From: Sinorhizobium americanum
GTDB lineage: Bacteria > Pseudomonadota > Alphaproteobacteria > Rhizobiales > Rhizobiaceae
Assembly: GCF_001651855.1 (NCBI RefSeq)
Contig: NZ_LNQC01000080.1
Coordinates: 1-64,000 of the forward strand
Length of the DNA stretch: 64,000 nucleotides
Reading direction: 5' to 3'
Below are positions 34,869-44,911 of the stretch, in pieces. The notes beneath the pieces were generated by a model, which ran no database searches, had not been told where the DNA came from, and was given only the letters and a program-made list of their open reading frames with translations. Both the position numbers and the translations under genes were made by a program. Position 1 is the first letter of the stretch, and every line of letters begins with the position of its first letter.

Positions 34869-37800
34869 TTAGGGTCGGCGGTGGGTGATTTCACCCGCCG
34901 TCGGGGCTTCGCGCGGTTTGAGGAGGCGCGCTTTGATTTCCTCGCGAACGGTTTGGACCAGCACATAAAGGACAGGAATGAGCAGGAGGCCGGCGGCGGT
35001 TCCGACGAACAGCCCCCCGAAGACGGTCATGCCGATGGCGCGGCGACTGCCAGCGCCTGCCCCAGTTGCGATCACGAGGGGGATGACGCCGAGGATCGAT
35101 GCCATTGCGGTCATGAGAACCGGGCGGAAACGCTGAGCCGTCCCCGCCGCCGCGGCTTCAAGCGTCCCCAGTCCTTCCTCGCGCCGCTCCTTGGCGAACT
35201 CCACGATCAGGATCGCGTTCTTCACGGCGAGCCCTATCAATAGAACCAGACCGATTTGGGCGTATATGTTGATGTCGATCGAGGCGAGCATCAGACCCGC
35301 GAGAGCGCCGAGGATGGCGACGGAGACGGACAGCATCACCGCGACAGGAACGCTCCAGCTTTCATATTGCCCGACGAGAAAGAGATAAGTGAAGATGATG
35401 CCCATGAGCAGAACGAGGACGGTCTGGTTTCCCGACTGCTCCTCCTGCAGCGCCAATCCCGTCCACTCGAATCCGAAACCTTCAGGGAGGTTCTGCTCGG
35501 CGAGCGACGCCATGGTGGCAAGGGCCTGGCCGCTGCTCGTTCCCGTCGCCGCCTGGCCGTTGATTGAGGCCGAAGGGAACAGGTTATAGCGGTTGATCGC
35601 GTTCGGCCCATAGGTGGTGGAGATGGAGAGCAGAGATTGGAGCGGTACAAGCTCTCCGTTCCGGCTGCGTACCCGAAGGCGCTGAATGTCTTCGATACGG
35701 CTGCGGAATTCTGGCTCATCCTGGATGCGCACCTGGTACACACGGGAGAAGATGTTGAAATCATCGACATAGGACGAGCCGAGATGGGACTGCATGGCGT
35801 TGAAGATGGTCGCGGTCGAAACGCCGAAGAGCTCGGCCCGGCGGCGGTCAACATTGAGAAAGACCTGCGGGACGTCCGCCGAAAAGGTGCTGAAGACGCT
35901 GGCTAGTCCGGTGGTCTGGTTCGCCTTGACGATGAGGCCGCGCACCACCTCGGCAAGTTCCTGCTGGCTTTGGCCGCTGCGAGCCTGGAGTCTCAGATCG
36001 AAGCCGCCGGTTGCGCCAAGGCCCGGCATGGCCGGCGGATTGAACGGCACGACCGAGGCGGCGGGAATTCGGGCAAATTCCGCGCGGAGGCGATTCATGA
36101 TTGCGTCGATGCTCTCCTCGGTGCTCCTGCGTTCGTCCCAGGGCTTCAGCGCGGCAATCACCATGCCGGCATTCGAGCCGCCGCCACCCACCATGCTGTT
36201 GCCGGCGATGCCGACCGAATTCGCCACGCCCGGCGTCCGTTGTAGGATCCTCGCGACGGTGTCCAGCGCCTGCTGCGTCCGCTCGAGTGAAGCGGCATTC
36301 GGCAGTTGCACGTTGATGAAAAGATATCCCTGATCCTCGCTCGGCACGAATCCGGTCGGAAGCGAGCGGAACAATCCGTAGACCCCGCCAAAGATCGCGA
36401 GAAGAATTAGCGAAGCAATCCAGAGCCGCCGGGACATGCGGTCGAGCATTGCGAGGTACCATTCGCGCGAGGCGTCGAGACCCCGGTTGAATGTCCCAAA
36501 TATCCGGGACGGCTGCTCGCGCAGTCGCGTGAGCATGAGGACGCAGAGCGCCGGACTGAGCGTCAGTGCATTGATGGTCGAGAAGGTAATCGTCACCAGG
36601 ATCGTCACCGCGAATTGGCGGTAGAGCTGTCCGGTGATTCCGGCCACGAATGCGATCGGCACGAAGAGGGCCGCAAGGACCAGCGTTGTCGCCACGATCG
36701 GACCCGTCACCTGACGCATCGTGCGCCGGGTGGCGCCCCGCACGTCCAGCCCCTCTTCGCTCATCACGCGCTGTACGTTCTCGCGACGATGATCGCGTCG
36801 TCGACGACCAGGCTGATGGCGAGAATGACGGCGAAGAGCGTGATTGTATTGGCCGAGTAGCCAAGCAGATAAAGGACGGCGAAGCCGCCAATCAGGGACA
36901 CCGGGATCGTCAACGTCGGTATGACGGTCGCCCGCCAGTCCTGCAGGAAGAGGTAAGTGACCGCGACCACCAGCGCGAAAGTAATCGCAAGCGTGATACC
37001 GATCTCCTTGATCGTTTCGGTAATGAAAGCAGTGGTGTCGAAGACGACCGCATAGGCAACATCTTGGGGAAATTGCCGCGAAAGCCGATCGAGCTCGGAA
37101 AGCACTGCCCGCGACACGGCAAGCGCATTGGCGTCGGAGCTCTGGTAGACGACGACCGTCGCGCTCGGCTGCCCGTTGAAAGTAGACGTCGTGTCGTAGG
37201 ATTGCGCGCCAAGTTCCACGCGCGCGACATCGCGGAGGCGGACGATGGCACCGTCCGTATTGGTGCGAACGACGATATTCGAAAAGTCCTCCTCGGTCGC
37301 GAGACGCCCCTGGGCCATGATCGTGAGCTGCAACTGTTGGCCCGATGCTGCCGGCGGAGACCCCAACTGGCCGGCAGAAGCCTGCGCGTTCTGGGCCTGG
37401 ATGGCGCTCGTCAGGTCCGCGGCGGTGATGCCGAGAGCCTGCATGCGGTCCGGGTTCATCCAGACGCGCATGCTGTAGGACGGCCCGAAGACGCCGGCCT
37501 CGCCGACGCCGGCCACCCGGGCGATCGCATCACGGATATTATTCGCGGCAAAGTTGCTGATGAATATCTCGTCGTGCGTTCCCTTGGGGGAATAGACCGC
37601 GACGCCCATCAGCATGCTGGACGAGCGCGCTCTCACGGAGACCCCCGTCTGGGTCACGGAGGCGGGAAGCCGGGGCGTTGCGAGCGCGACGCGGTTCTGC
37701 ACGTTCACTTGCGCCAATGCGGGATCGGTGCCGACGGCGAAGGTCACGGTCAGCGAGTAGGTCCCGTTGTTGGTGCTCGAGGACGACATGTAGAGCATGT

Positions 37801-38026
37801 CCTCGACCCCGTTGACCTGATCCTCGATCGGCGCTCCGACGCTCTCCTCCAGCACGCTGGCGTTGGCACCCGGGTAACTGGCGGTGACCTGCACCTCGGG
37901 TGGCGTGATCTGCGGGAACTGCGCGATCGGAATCTGAAACAGTGCGAGCGCACCAGCGATCGCCATCACCACGGCGATAACCATGGCAAGACGCGGGCGG
38001 TCGATGAAGTGCTGCGACAGGTTCAT
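34869..38026 (-). pseudogene. RND efflux permease, split by a one-base frameshift
   Basis: The sequence encodes an AcrB/MexB-type RND permease of about 1050 residues in two frames. The N-terminal part (38026 to 36764, 420 codons) covers TM1, the first periplasmic porter domain and TM2-TM4 with the proton-relay VVDDAI; it then runs IIVARTYSA to a stop. The C-terminal part (36767 to 34869, 632 residues) begins [13 protein letters not shown] family member should read [14 protein letters not shown] across the joint; restoring one base near 36783-36784 gives [13 protein letters not shown] exactly. The start of the second frame overlaps the first stop as TGATG, so two half proteins might be made. 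The gene overlaps the adaptor gene by 4 bases (ATGA). It could instead be a sequencing error. Confidence 0.9.
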
Positions 38027-39192
38027 TGGCTTGAAGATCCTGGCGCGAAGCCGCCGGCCGCATTCGTTGCGGCGTTGTCGGGCGATACGCTCTGCGCCTC
38101 GACGACGGCTCCGGGGGAGACGCGCTGGAGGCCCTCGACGATCAGCGTCTCTCCGCCCTTCAGGCCCTCTTCGACGACCCAGTTCTGCCCGACCTGCACA
38201 GAGGCGCGAATGCGCCGCACGGTTGCCCGGCTCTCGTCGTCGACAACGAGCACGAAGCGGCCCTCGCGGTCCTGCTCCACCGATCCGACAGGTACCACCG
38301 GACGCTCTTCACGTTCCGCGGGCTCGACGATCACTGTCACGAACTGCCCCGGCATGAGGAGAGATCGCTGATTGGCGAACAGCGCTCGGATCGGCAGCGT
38401 CCCGGTCTGCACGTCCACCTCGTTTCCGAAGAATTCGACCTTGCCTGACTCCTGGTAAGGCTCACCGTTCGAGAGGCGCAGCTTGAGGACATAGCGCTTT
38501 GCCAGCTCGTCCTTGCCTGCGCCTCCGGCAGCAGCGCGAAGATCGAGGATGGTGCGATCGCTGACCGAGAACACCACGCGGATCGGATCCGTCTGAACCA
38601 CCCTTGCCAATGGCTCCGACGAAGGGCTGACAAGGCTCCCCACAGAGAAGGCCGCACGGCCGATCCGACCGCCGATCGGGGCCCTGATGTGGGTATAACC
38701 GAGATTGAGCTCGGCCTGATTGACCCTGGCCTGTGCGGACAGGACGTTTGCCCGGGCAGTGTCACGAGCCGCCTGGCTCTCCTCCAGCACGGCCTGGGAA
38801 ACGGTGCGCTGGGTCAGCGCCTGGTTGCGCTGGAACTGGCGCTCGGCATTGTCGAGCGTGGTCTCGGCGCTGGCGACGGCGGCTTGTGCGTCCTGGAGCG
38901 CGAGCTCATACGTCGTCCGCTCGAGGGTGAAGAGGTCTTGATCTTTCGCGACGTCTTGGCCTTCGGCGAAAAGCCGCCTCTCCAGGAAGCCTTCGATCCT
39001 GGCTCGGATATCCACCGCGTTGAGGGCCTCCACCCGGCCAACGAACTCATGGTCAGGAGATACATCCTCGACTTGAACGGCCATCACGCCCACCACGGGC
39101 GCGTTCTGCGCGACACCGTCTCCGGTCGAGCAGAGCAGGAGGCCGCTGCCCCCTAGGGCGAATCCCACAGATCGAAATACCGTTCTGAACAT
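38023..39192 (-). CDS. RND efflux periplasmic adaptor (membrane fusion) protein
   Basis: The 389-residue product has a signal sequence ending near VAQN, then the MFP pattern: a beta-barrel/lipoyl part (VDIRARIEGFLERRLFAEGQ), a long coiled-coil hairpin (about 85-160), the second lipoyl half (TRIRAPIGGRIGRAA-like) and a membrane-proximal domain. It would link the RND permease to an outer membrane channel. No TolC-type gene or TetR regulator is adjacent. The ATG at 39192 has GGGG upstream; a longer in-frame reading to 39240 is unlikely. The stop overlaps the permease start by ATGA. Confidence 0.87.
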   Translation of the reverse strand: MFRTVFRSVGFALGGSGLLLCSTGDGVAQNAPVVGVMAVQVEDVSPDHEFVGRVEALNAVDIRARIEGFLERRLFAEGQDVAKDQDLFTLERTTYELALQDAQAAVASAETTLDNAERQFQRNQALTQRTVSQAVLEESQAARDTARANVLSAQARVNQAELNLGYTHIRAPIGGRIGRAAFSVGSLVSPSSEPLARVVQTDPIRVVFSVSDRTILDLRAAAGGAGKDELAKRYVLKLRLSNGEPYQESGKVEFFGNEVDVQTGTLPIRALFANQRSLLMPGQFVTVIVEPAEREERPVVPVGSVEQDREGRFVLVVDDESRATVRRIRASVQVGQNWVVEEGLKGGETLIVEGLQRVSPGAVVEAQSVSPDNAATNAAGGFAPGSSSQ

Positions 39193-39533
39193 CGAAGACC
39201 CCGCTTCGAGTTTCCGCTGCAAGCCTCCTTGGCGAGGCAAGCTAGGAGGCGCCTGACGCGGCCTTGCGATAAAAGGAGAACCCTGGGGATGCCTGTCGAG
39301 ACCTGTCGCACGCCGAATGAGCGACCGATTTATAAGTATTGGCCTCGATCGGTAACCGCTGGGAGCACTTTACGAGCGATACGCACATTCACGGACGCAG
39401 GGCGGATGCTGCAACGTCAAGAAGTGTCAGGCCGTTAGATCGACAAGTTATACGCGCAAAGCCGGCGCCCTTCAAGCAAAATGAGCCGTCGCAGTAGCCC
39501 GCGCGACGTGCCTGGGGAGGCGCTGCGCTGCTT
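39193..39533. other. Intergenic region upstream of the RND operon
   Basis: This 341-base stretch has no gene. On the minus strand an AT-rich region (TACTTATAAAT around 39330-39340) could be the -10 of the RND promoter, and ACCGAT (39324-39329) and ATCGGT (39348-39353) form a spaced inverted repeat across it, suggesting an operator. A short open reading frame on the plus strand here shows no coding character. Confidence 0.4.
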
Positions 39534-40013
39534 CTATTTCGGACCGAGATCGTGCGTAGAACTGGCGACAAGCTTCATCGCCGCCGCCAGGAGAAGTGCC
39601 GCGCCCGGCAGCACAAGACCGTCCCAATCCAGCATCCCCTCAGTTTCCGCCACGACGGTCGCAAAATGAACGACGAGATAAAGGATGATCACCTCGATGA
39701 AGAGGATCTTCATTTCCGCGACCGTGTTGAGGATCATCCATCGCGGCACCCTCTTCCTGACCTCGTCCGAGAGATCGACGACGAAACCGAACGTGATCGC
39801 ATAGCCGAAGATGGTGAGCACGATGCCGAAAAGGAACTTGTCGGTCGCGCGCAACACGGCAGCGGTCACCGAAAGCTCCGGCTCCGTTCTGACGAAAGTG
39901 AAAGCGTTGCGCAGAAGAAGCGCACCCTCGAGGAACATCAGCAGCGCGCCGCCCAGGACTCCAAGGGACGCAAGGATCATGATGTAGCGGATGCGCAAAA
40001 AAAACGAGATCAT
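39534..40013 (-). CDS. YqhA (UPF0114) family membrane protein
   Basis: The 159-residue product has four hydrophobic segments (about residues 10-37, 58-80, 100-122 and 132-150) and the YqhA-family pattern of a short basic N-terminus, ending in SSTHDLGPK. Function of the family is unknown; in E. coli it is an inner membrane protein. The ATG at 40013 has AAGGCC upstream and gives MISFFLRIRYIM; the open frame continues upstream to 40403 but passes through a repeat element and is not coding. It is separate from the RND genes by about 340 bases. Confidence 0.75.
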   Translation of the reverse strand: MISFFLRIRYIMILASLGVLGGALLMFLEGALLLRNAFTFVRTEPELSVTAAVLRATDKFLFGIVLTIFGYAITFGFVVDLSDEVRKRVPRWMILNTVAEMKILFIEVIILYLVVHFATVVAETEGMLDWDGLVLPGAALLLAAAMKLVASSTHDLGPK

Positions 40014-40414
40014 TGGCCTTGCTGCCTTTCCACAGCGGGTCCGGGCACACTGATTGGCACGGTGCGCTTCCCGTTCGAACGCTCCTCCCTGATATGCGGC
40101 AGCTCGACTGCCGCCCAACGCGGTGGAACCGTTCGGCCACATTTCATGGAGGCGCTGGCGACAGGCGCAGATTAGCACACCTAAATCTGGTCTGGTCCCC
40201 AGGGATTCTACAGCTTGAAGTTTTGCAACAAAAGGTACAACGTCTTGGACCTGCAACCTACAGCGACCCTTGCGCGTCCTATCAGACGCACAAGGGTCGC
40301 TGTAGCACTTTTGAATCACTGCGTGTCTAGTCCCTAAGGAGACATGCGGTCGGGCGGCTTCATCAGTAAGTGCTTTTCGTTCCATCAGGCAACCGTGATG
40401 CAATCGGAGGCCGC
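40014..40414. other. Intergenic region with a RIME-like element
   Basis: This 401-base stretch separates the divergent YqhA and antiporter genes. Bases 40014-40257 show nothing I can name. Bases 40258-40350 are a two-palindrome element of the rhizobial RIME type. The promoter of the antiporter gene must lie within or downstream of the element. Confidence 0.5.
40258..40350. repeat. RIME-like intergenic mosaic element
   Basis: First palindrome: 40258-40278 pairs with 40285-40305 (21-bp arms starting CTACAGCGACCC, one mismatch, 6-base loop). The motif TGTAGCACTTTTGAAT follows. Second palindrome: ACTGCGTGTCT (40318-40328) and AGACATGCGGT (40340-40350), imperfect. The order and words match the Rhizobium intergenic mosaic element that occurs in many copies in Sinorhizobium genomes. 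Confidence 0.8.
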
Positions 40415-41842
40415 ATGACCAGCACTGCCCAGAAACTTTCGCTTTTTTCGCTGTCCTCGCTCGTTGTCGGCTCCATGGTGGGTGCGGGCATATTTTCTCT
40501 GCCGCGCACCTTCGGCACTGCGACGGGACCCTTCGGCGCGATCGTGGCCTGGTGCGTCGCAGGCGCGGGCATGTTCACCCTGGCTCACGTGTTCCGGGTG
40601 CTAGCGGAACGCAAACCGGATCTCGACGCAGGCGTCTACGCCTATGCGAGGGCCGGCTTCGGCGACTATGCCGGCTTCCTTTCGGCCCTCGGCTATTGGC
40701 TGGTCGGCTGCATTGCCGATGTGTCGTACTGGGTGTTGATCAAGGCGACCCTCGCGGCCTTCTTCCCGATCTTCGGAGACGGCAACACGGTCGCCGCCGT
40801 GCTTGTCTCCTCTTTCGCGCTGTGGGGATTCCACTTCATGATCCTGCGAGGCATCAAAGAGGCGGCGGCCATCAACACCGTCGTCACGGTGGCAAAGATC
40901 GTGCCCATTGTGATCTTCATAGTCATCCTGCTCGGCGCGTTCGATGCCGGCCTCTTTCGCGCCAATTTTTGGGGCGGCGCGGGCATGCCCGAGGCGAGCC
41001 TCTTCGAGCAGGTTCGCGCGACCATGCTGGTCACAGTTTTTGTGTTCATCGGCGTAGAGGGGGCGAGCGTCTATTCGCGCTACGCCCGCAATCGTTCCGA
41101 TGTGGGCGTGGCCACAACACTGGGCTTCGTCGGTGTTTTGGGATTGATGGTGCTGGTGACGCTGCTGCCCTACGCCGCCCTGGAACGACCGGAGATCGCG
41201 GGCATGCGACAACCCTCGATGGCTTCCGTGCTGGAATCCGTCGTCGGACCATGGGGCTCCGTGTTCGTCAGTGTCGGTTTGATCGTTTCCGTGCTCGGAG
41301 CGTATCTGGCATGGTCGCTGATCTGCGTCGAGGTGCTCTTCTGCGCTGCCAGGAACGGAGACATGCCGAGCGTTCTCGCCAGGGAGAACGGCAACAACGT
41401 TCCTGCTGCGGCTCTGTGGCTGAGCAATGGAGTGATCCAGCTCTTCCTCGTCAGCACGCTGTTCTCAGACGACGCGTTCCGGTTGATGGTAAACCTGACG
41501 AGCACAATGGTTCTGGTTCCATACCTGCTCGTAGCCGCCTACGGCTTCCTCCTCGCCCGCCGCGGCGAGACCTATCACATCAGGCCAGACGAGCGGTTCC
41601 GCGATCTGATCCTTGCGGGTGCCGCCGCGGTCTACACGACATTCATGATCTATGCCGGAGGCCTGAAGTTCCTGCTGCTTTCCACCATCCTCTACGCGCT
41701 TGGAACGGTCCTGTTCTTTTACACAAGGCGCGAACAGAAGAAGCCGCTGTTCAACCCTCGGGAATGGCTCGTCTTCATGGCTGCAATGGCAGGATGCCTT
41801 TTCGGCATCCACGGTCTCGTGACCGGTTACATCACCCTGTAG
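40415..41842 (+). CDS. Basic amino acid antiporter (APA/ArcD-like), copy 1
   Basis: The 475-residue, 12-helix permease of the basic amino acid/polyamine antiporter family shows GSMVGAGIFSLPRTFG near the N-terminus and VFVFIGVEGASVYSRYARNR. It is about as long as ArcD arginine:ornithine antiporters and strongly similar to the next gene. As arcA lies downstream it probably exchanges arginine for citrulline or ornithine. The ATG at 40415 has GGAGG 5 bases upstream; a reading from 40370 is rejected. RIME-like sequences sit on both sides. It is probably a tandem duplicate. Confidence 0.88.
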   Translation: MTSTAQKLSLFSLSSLVVGSMVGAGIFSLPRTFGTATGPFGAIVAWCVAGAGMFTLAHVFRVLAERKPDLDAGVYAYARAGFGDYAGFLSALGYWLVGCIADVSYWVLIKATLAAFFPIFGDGNTVAAVLVSSFALWGFHFMILRGIKEAAAINTVVTVAKIVPIVIFIVILLGAFDAGLFRANFWGGAGMPEASLFEQVRATMLVTVFVFIGVEGASVYSRYARNRSDVGVATTLGFVGVLGLMVLVTLLPYAALERPEIAGMRQPSMASVLESVVGPWGSVFVSVGLIVSVLGAYLAWSLICVEVLFCAARNGDMPSVLARENGNNVPAAALWLSNGVIQLFLVSTLFSDDAFRLMVNLTSTMVLVPYLLVAAYGFLLARRGETYHIRPDERFRDLILAGAAAVYTTFMIYAGGLKFLLLSTILYALGTVLFFYTRREQKKPLFNPREWLVFMAAMAGCLFGIHGLVTGYITL

Positions 41843-41876
41843 TGTCCTTTGCGCGTGAAAAGACGCGCCGCTGTCG
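41843..41876 (+). repeat. RIME-like fragment after the first antiporter
   Basis: Directly after the stop codon is GTGTCCTTTGCGCGT, a short loop and ACGCGCCGCTGT: a 6-bp stem (GCGCGT/ACGCGC) with words shared with the RIME palindrome at 40258-40305 (TTGCGCGT ... AGACGC). It may be a degenerate RIME copy that now serves as terminator. Confidence 0.5.
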
Positions 41877-41952
41877 CTCACATATGGCTTTGCGTCAGCG
41901 TATCGGCAGATGATCGATTCCCTCTAGAAATTTTGAAGGTTACACGTTAACA

Positions 41953-41981
41953 TTGCGCTCCGAGGGTCCAAGCATGTTATA
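41953..41981 (+). promoter_or_regulatory. Candidate promoter of the arcD-arcA pair
   Basis: TTGCGC (41953-41958), 17-base spacer, GTTATA (41976-41981). It lies about 150 bases upstream of the second antiporter. I see no FNR-type palindrome (TTGAT-N4-ATCAA) here. Confidence 0.4.
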
Positions 41982-42137
41982 GAAGTGGTGCCAGAAGCGG
42001 ATAACCGCTTCACATCGAAATCCTATAGGCAAGATCCACAAGCTCCTCCGGCATCACGAGCGGTACCAGATCTGAACGGCGTCCGCGCTAGCGCGGTCGG
42101 TTCCCTGCATCAGCGAACCCGGCCCGGGAGTAGTGCT

Positions 42138-43571
42138 ATGGCGATCAAAGCTGAGCAGAAGCTATCCCTATTCGCTCTGACCGGCATGGTTGTCGGTTCC
42201 ATGGTCGGCGCCGGCATCTTCTCGCTCCCGCGGACATTCGGCATCGCGACAGGGCCGTTCGGCGCAATCATCGCCTGGTGCATTGCGGGGGGCGGCATGT
42301 ACATGCTGGCGCGGGTCTTCCAATCGCTGGCCGAACGCAAGCCCGATCTCGACGCCGGCGTTTTTGCCTATGCCAAGGAAGGGTTCGGCGACTATCCGGG
42401 TTTCCTGTCCGCCTTCGGCTACTGGATCGGCAGTTGCATCGGCAACGTGTCGTACTGGGTGCTGGTCAAGTCGACGCTCGGCAATTTTTTTCCAGCCTTC
42501 GGCGACGGCAACACCCTCATCGCTATCCTAGTCGCCTCGATCGGAATATGGCTCTTCCACTTCATGATCCTAAGGGGCATTCAGCAGGCGGCCTTTATCA
42601 ACACCGTCGTGACCGTCGCGAAGATCATTCCGATCATCGCCTTCATCATCATCCTGTTCTTCTTCTTCAAACTCGACCTGTTTCGGCTCAACTTCTGGGG
42701 CGGCGAGGGGATGCCGGAGGCAACCCTTCTCCAACAAATCCAGGCGACGATGCTGGCGACGGTCTTCGTCTTCATCGGCATCGAAGGCGCGAGCAACTAT
42801 TCGCGCTACGCGCAGACGCGCTCCGATATCGGCACGGCCACGATCATAGGCTTCATCGGCGTCAGCGCGCTGATGGTGCTGGTCACACTCTTGCCGTATG
42901 CGGCGCTGACGCGACCCGAGATCGCCGCCATGAGCCAGCCGTCGATGGCCGGCGTGCTTGCAGCCGTCGTCGGCCCCTGGGGTGCGGTTTTCATCAGCAT
43001 CGGCGTCATCGTGTCGGTCCTTGGCGCCTACCTCGCCTGGTCGCTGGTGTGCGCGGAAGTGCTCTACGTGGCCGCGCGCACGGACGACATGCCCCAGCTT
43101 TTCGGCACCGAGAACCAGAACAAGGTCCCTGCGGCCGCGCTATGGCTCACCAACATCGTCGTCCAACTTTTCGTCATCAGCACCTACTGGTCGCGAGACG
43201 CGTTCGCGCTGATGCTGAATTTGACGAGCGCAATGTCGCTGATTCCCTACATGTTCGTGGCCGCTTTCGGGTTCCTGCTGGCGCGACGCGCCGAGACCTA
43301 CGAGGTCAGGCCGCATGAACGCAACCGCGACCTGATCATCGCCAGCATCGCCGCCTTCTACACGTTTTTCATGATTGTCGCCGGCGGCATTAAGTTCGTC
43401 CTGTTGTCGGCTCTTCTGTATGCCCCTGGCACGATCCTCTATTTCTGGGCCAGGCGCGAGCAGGGCAAGCAGGTCTTCAACACATCCGTCGACTGGCTGA
43501 TTTTTGCGGCCGCAGTCATCGGCTGCATCGCCGCGATCATCGGATTGTCCACCGGCTACCTGACGATCTGA
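42138..43571 (+). CDS. arcD: Arginine:ornithine antiporter (ArcD-like), copy 2
   Basis: The 477-residue, 12-helix APA-family antiporter shares long identical stretches with copy 1, including the motif GSMVGAGIFSLPRTFG and FGDYPGFLSAFGYW. It ends 15 bases before arcA, so this copy is the partner of arginine deiminase, importing arginine in exchange for ornithine or citrulline. The ATG at 42138 has GGGAG 8 bases upstream; an in-frame reading from 41985 is rejected. Confidence 0.9.
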   Translation: MAIKAEQKLSLFALTGMVVGSMVGAGIFSLPRTFGIATGPFGAIIAWCIAGGGMYMLARVFQSLAERKPDLDAGVFAYAKEGFGDYPGFLSAFGYWIGSCIGNVSYWVLVKSTLGNFFPAFGDGNTLIAILVASIGIWLFHFMILRGIQQAAFINTVVTVAKIIPIIAFIIILFFFFKLDLFRLNFWGGEGMPEATLLQQIQATMLATVFVFIGIEGASNYSRYAQTRSDIGTATIIGFIGVSALMVLVTLLPYAALTRPEIAAMSQPSMAGVLAAVVGPWGAVFISIGVIVSVLGAYLAWSLVCAEVLYVAARTDDMPQLFGTENQNKVPAAALWLTNIVVQLFVISTYWSRDAFALMLNLTSAMSLIPYMFVAAFGFLLARRAETYEVRPHERNRDLIIASIAAFYTFFMIVAGGIKFVLLSALLYAPGTILYFWARREQGKQVFNTSVDWLIFAAAVIGCIAAIIGLSTGYLTI

Positions 43572-43586
43572 AAAAGGAGATGTGTC

Positions 43587-44849
43587 ATGTCTTCTGAAAG
43601 CTCGACCACCCAGCACAGTTTCGGCGTACATTCCGAGGTCGGCCAGCTAAGCAAGGTGATGGTCTGCGCGCCCGGCCGCGCCCACCATCGTCTGACACCA
43701 AGCAATTGCGATGCTCTTCTCTTCGACGACGTCCTTTGGGTGGACAACGCCAAACGCGACCATTTCGACTTCATGACCAAGATGCGCGACCGTGGCGTTG
43801 AGGTTGTCGAGATGCACAACTTGCTGGCCCAGACCGTCGCAATTCCCGAAGCCAAGGAGTGGATCCTCAACAACCAGGTCGTTCCGAACCAGATCGGCCT
43901 CGGCCTCATCAACGAAGTCCGTTCTTATCTCGAGGGCCTCTCCAACCGCGATCTCGCCGAAACGCTGATCGGCGGGCTGTCGACCTATGAATTTCCCGAG
44001 TCGCTCGGCGGCGAGCAGTTGGCGCTGATCCGTGACGCTGCGGGCGTCAACGAATACCTGCTGCCGCCGCTGCCCAACACGCTCTATACCCGTGATACCA
44101 CCTGCTGGATCTATGGCGGGGTGACGCTCAACCCGCTCTATTGGCCAGCGCGCCACGAAGAGACCATCCTCGCCACCGCCATCTACAAGTTCCACCCAGA
44201 CTTCGCCGGCAAAGTTAACGTCTGGTGGGGCGACCCGACCAAGGACTGGGGCCTCGCCACCCTTGAGGGCGGCGACGTCATGCCGATCGGCAAAGGCAAC
44301 GTGTTGATCGGCATGAGCGAGCGTACGTCGCGGCAGGCAATCAGCCAACTCGCTGTAACCCTCTTTGAAAAGGATGCAGCCGAACGCGTCATCGTCGCCG
44401 CCATGCCAAAGCTGCGAGCGGCCATGCACCTCGACACGGTGTTCACCTTCGCCGACCGCGACTGCGTGCTGCTGTATCCCGATATTGTTAACGGTATCGA
44501 GGCTTTCTCCTACAGGCCGGGCAACAAGCTGGGCTCCGTTGAGCTGCACCGGGACAGGGGCTCGTTCGTCGAAACGGTGCGCGACGCCCTCGGCCTCAAG
44601 GAGATGCGCGTGGTCGAGACCGGCGGCAATGCCTATGTACGCGAACGCACGCAATGGGACAGCGGTGCCAATCTCGTCTGCCTCTCGCCCGGCGTGGTGC
44701 TTGCCTACGACCGCAACACCTACACCAATACGCTGCTGCGCAAGGCGGGTGTTGAAGTCATCACCATTTCCGGTGCCGAGCTGGGGCGTGGACGCGGTGG
44801 CGGCCACTGCATGACCTGCCCGATCGTGCGCGACGCCGTCGACTACTAG
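43587..44849 (+). CDS. arcA: Arginine deiminase
   Basis: The 420-residue enzyme hydrolyses arginine to citrulline and ammonia. The nucleophile Cys408 is in GGGHCMTCP; other conserved parts are [21 protein letters not shown] and NLVCLSPG. All active-site residues visible are intact and the length is normal. AGGAG precedes the ATG. It is coupled to the antiporter, but ornithine carbamoyltransferase (arcB) and carbamate kinase (arcC) are absent from the window, so arginine may be converted only to citrulline and ammonia here, for nitrogen or pH rather than ATP. Confidence 0.95.
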   Translation: MSSESSTTQHSFGVHSEVGQLSKVMVCAPGRAHHRLTPSNCDALLFDDVLWVDNAKRDHFDFMTKMRDRGVEVVEMHNLLAQTVAIPEAKEWILNNQVVPNQIGLGLINEVRSYLEGLSNRDLAETLIGGLSTYEFPESLGGEQLALIRDAAGVNEYLLPPLPNTLYTRDTTCWIYGGVTLNPLYWPARHEETILATAIYKFHPDFAGKVNVWWGDPTKDWGLATLEGGDVMPIGKGNVLIGMSERTSRQAISQLAVTLFEKDAAERVIVAAMPKLRAAMHLDTVFTFADRDCVLLYPDIVNGIEAFSYRPGNKLGSVELHRDRGSFVETVRDALGLKEMRVVETGGNAYVRERTQWDSGANLVCLSPGVVLAYDRNTYTNTLLRKAGVEVITISGAELGRGRGGGHCMTCPIVRDAVDY

Positions 44850-44911
44850 CAATTGAGATCAGCCGCGACCGGGCGAGATTCTCAAATGCAGAAGCAGAAC
44901 CGGCTTTGCAC

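Noticed and set aside
40014-40403. N-terminal extension of the YqhA-like gene on the minus strand
   Set aside because: It runs through the RIME palindromes and lacks a ribosome site; a proper start exists at 40013.
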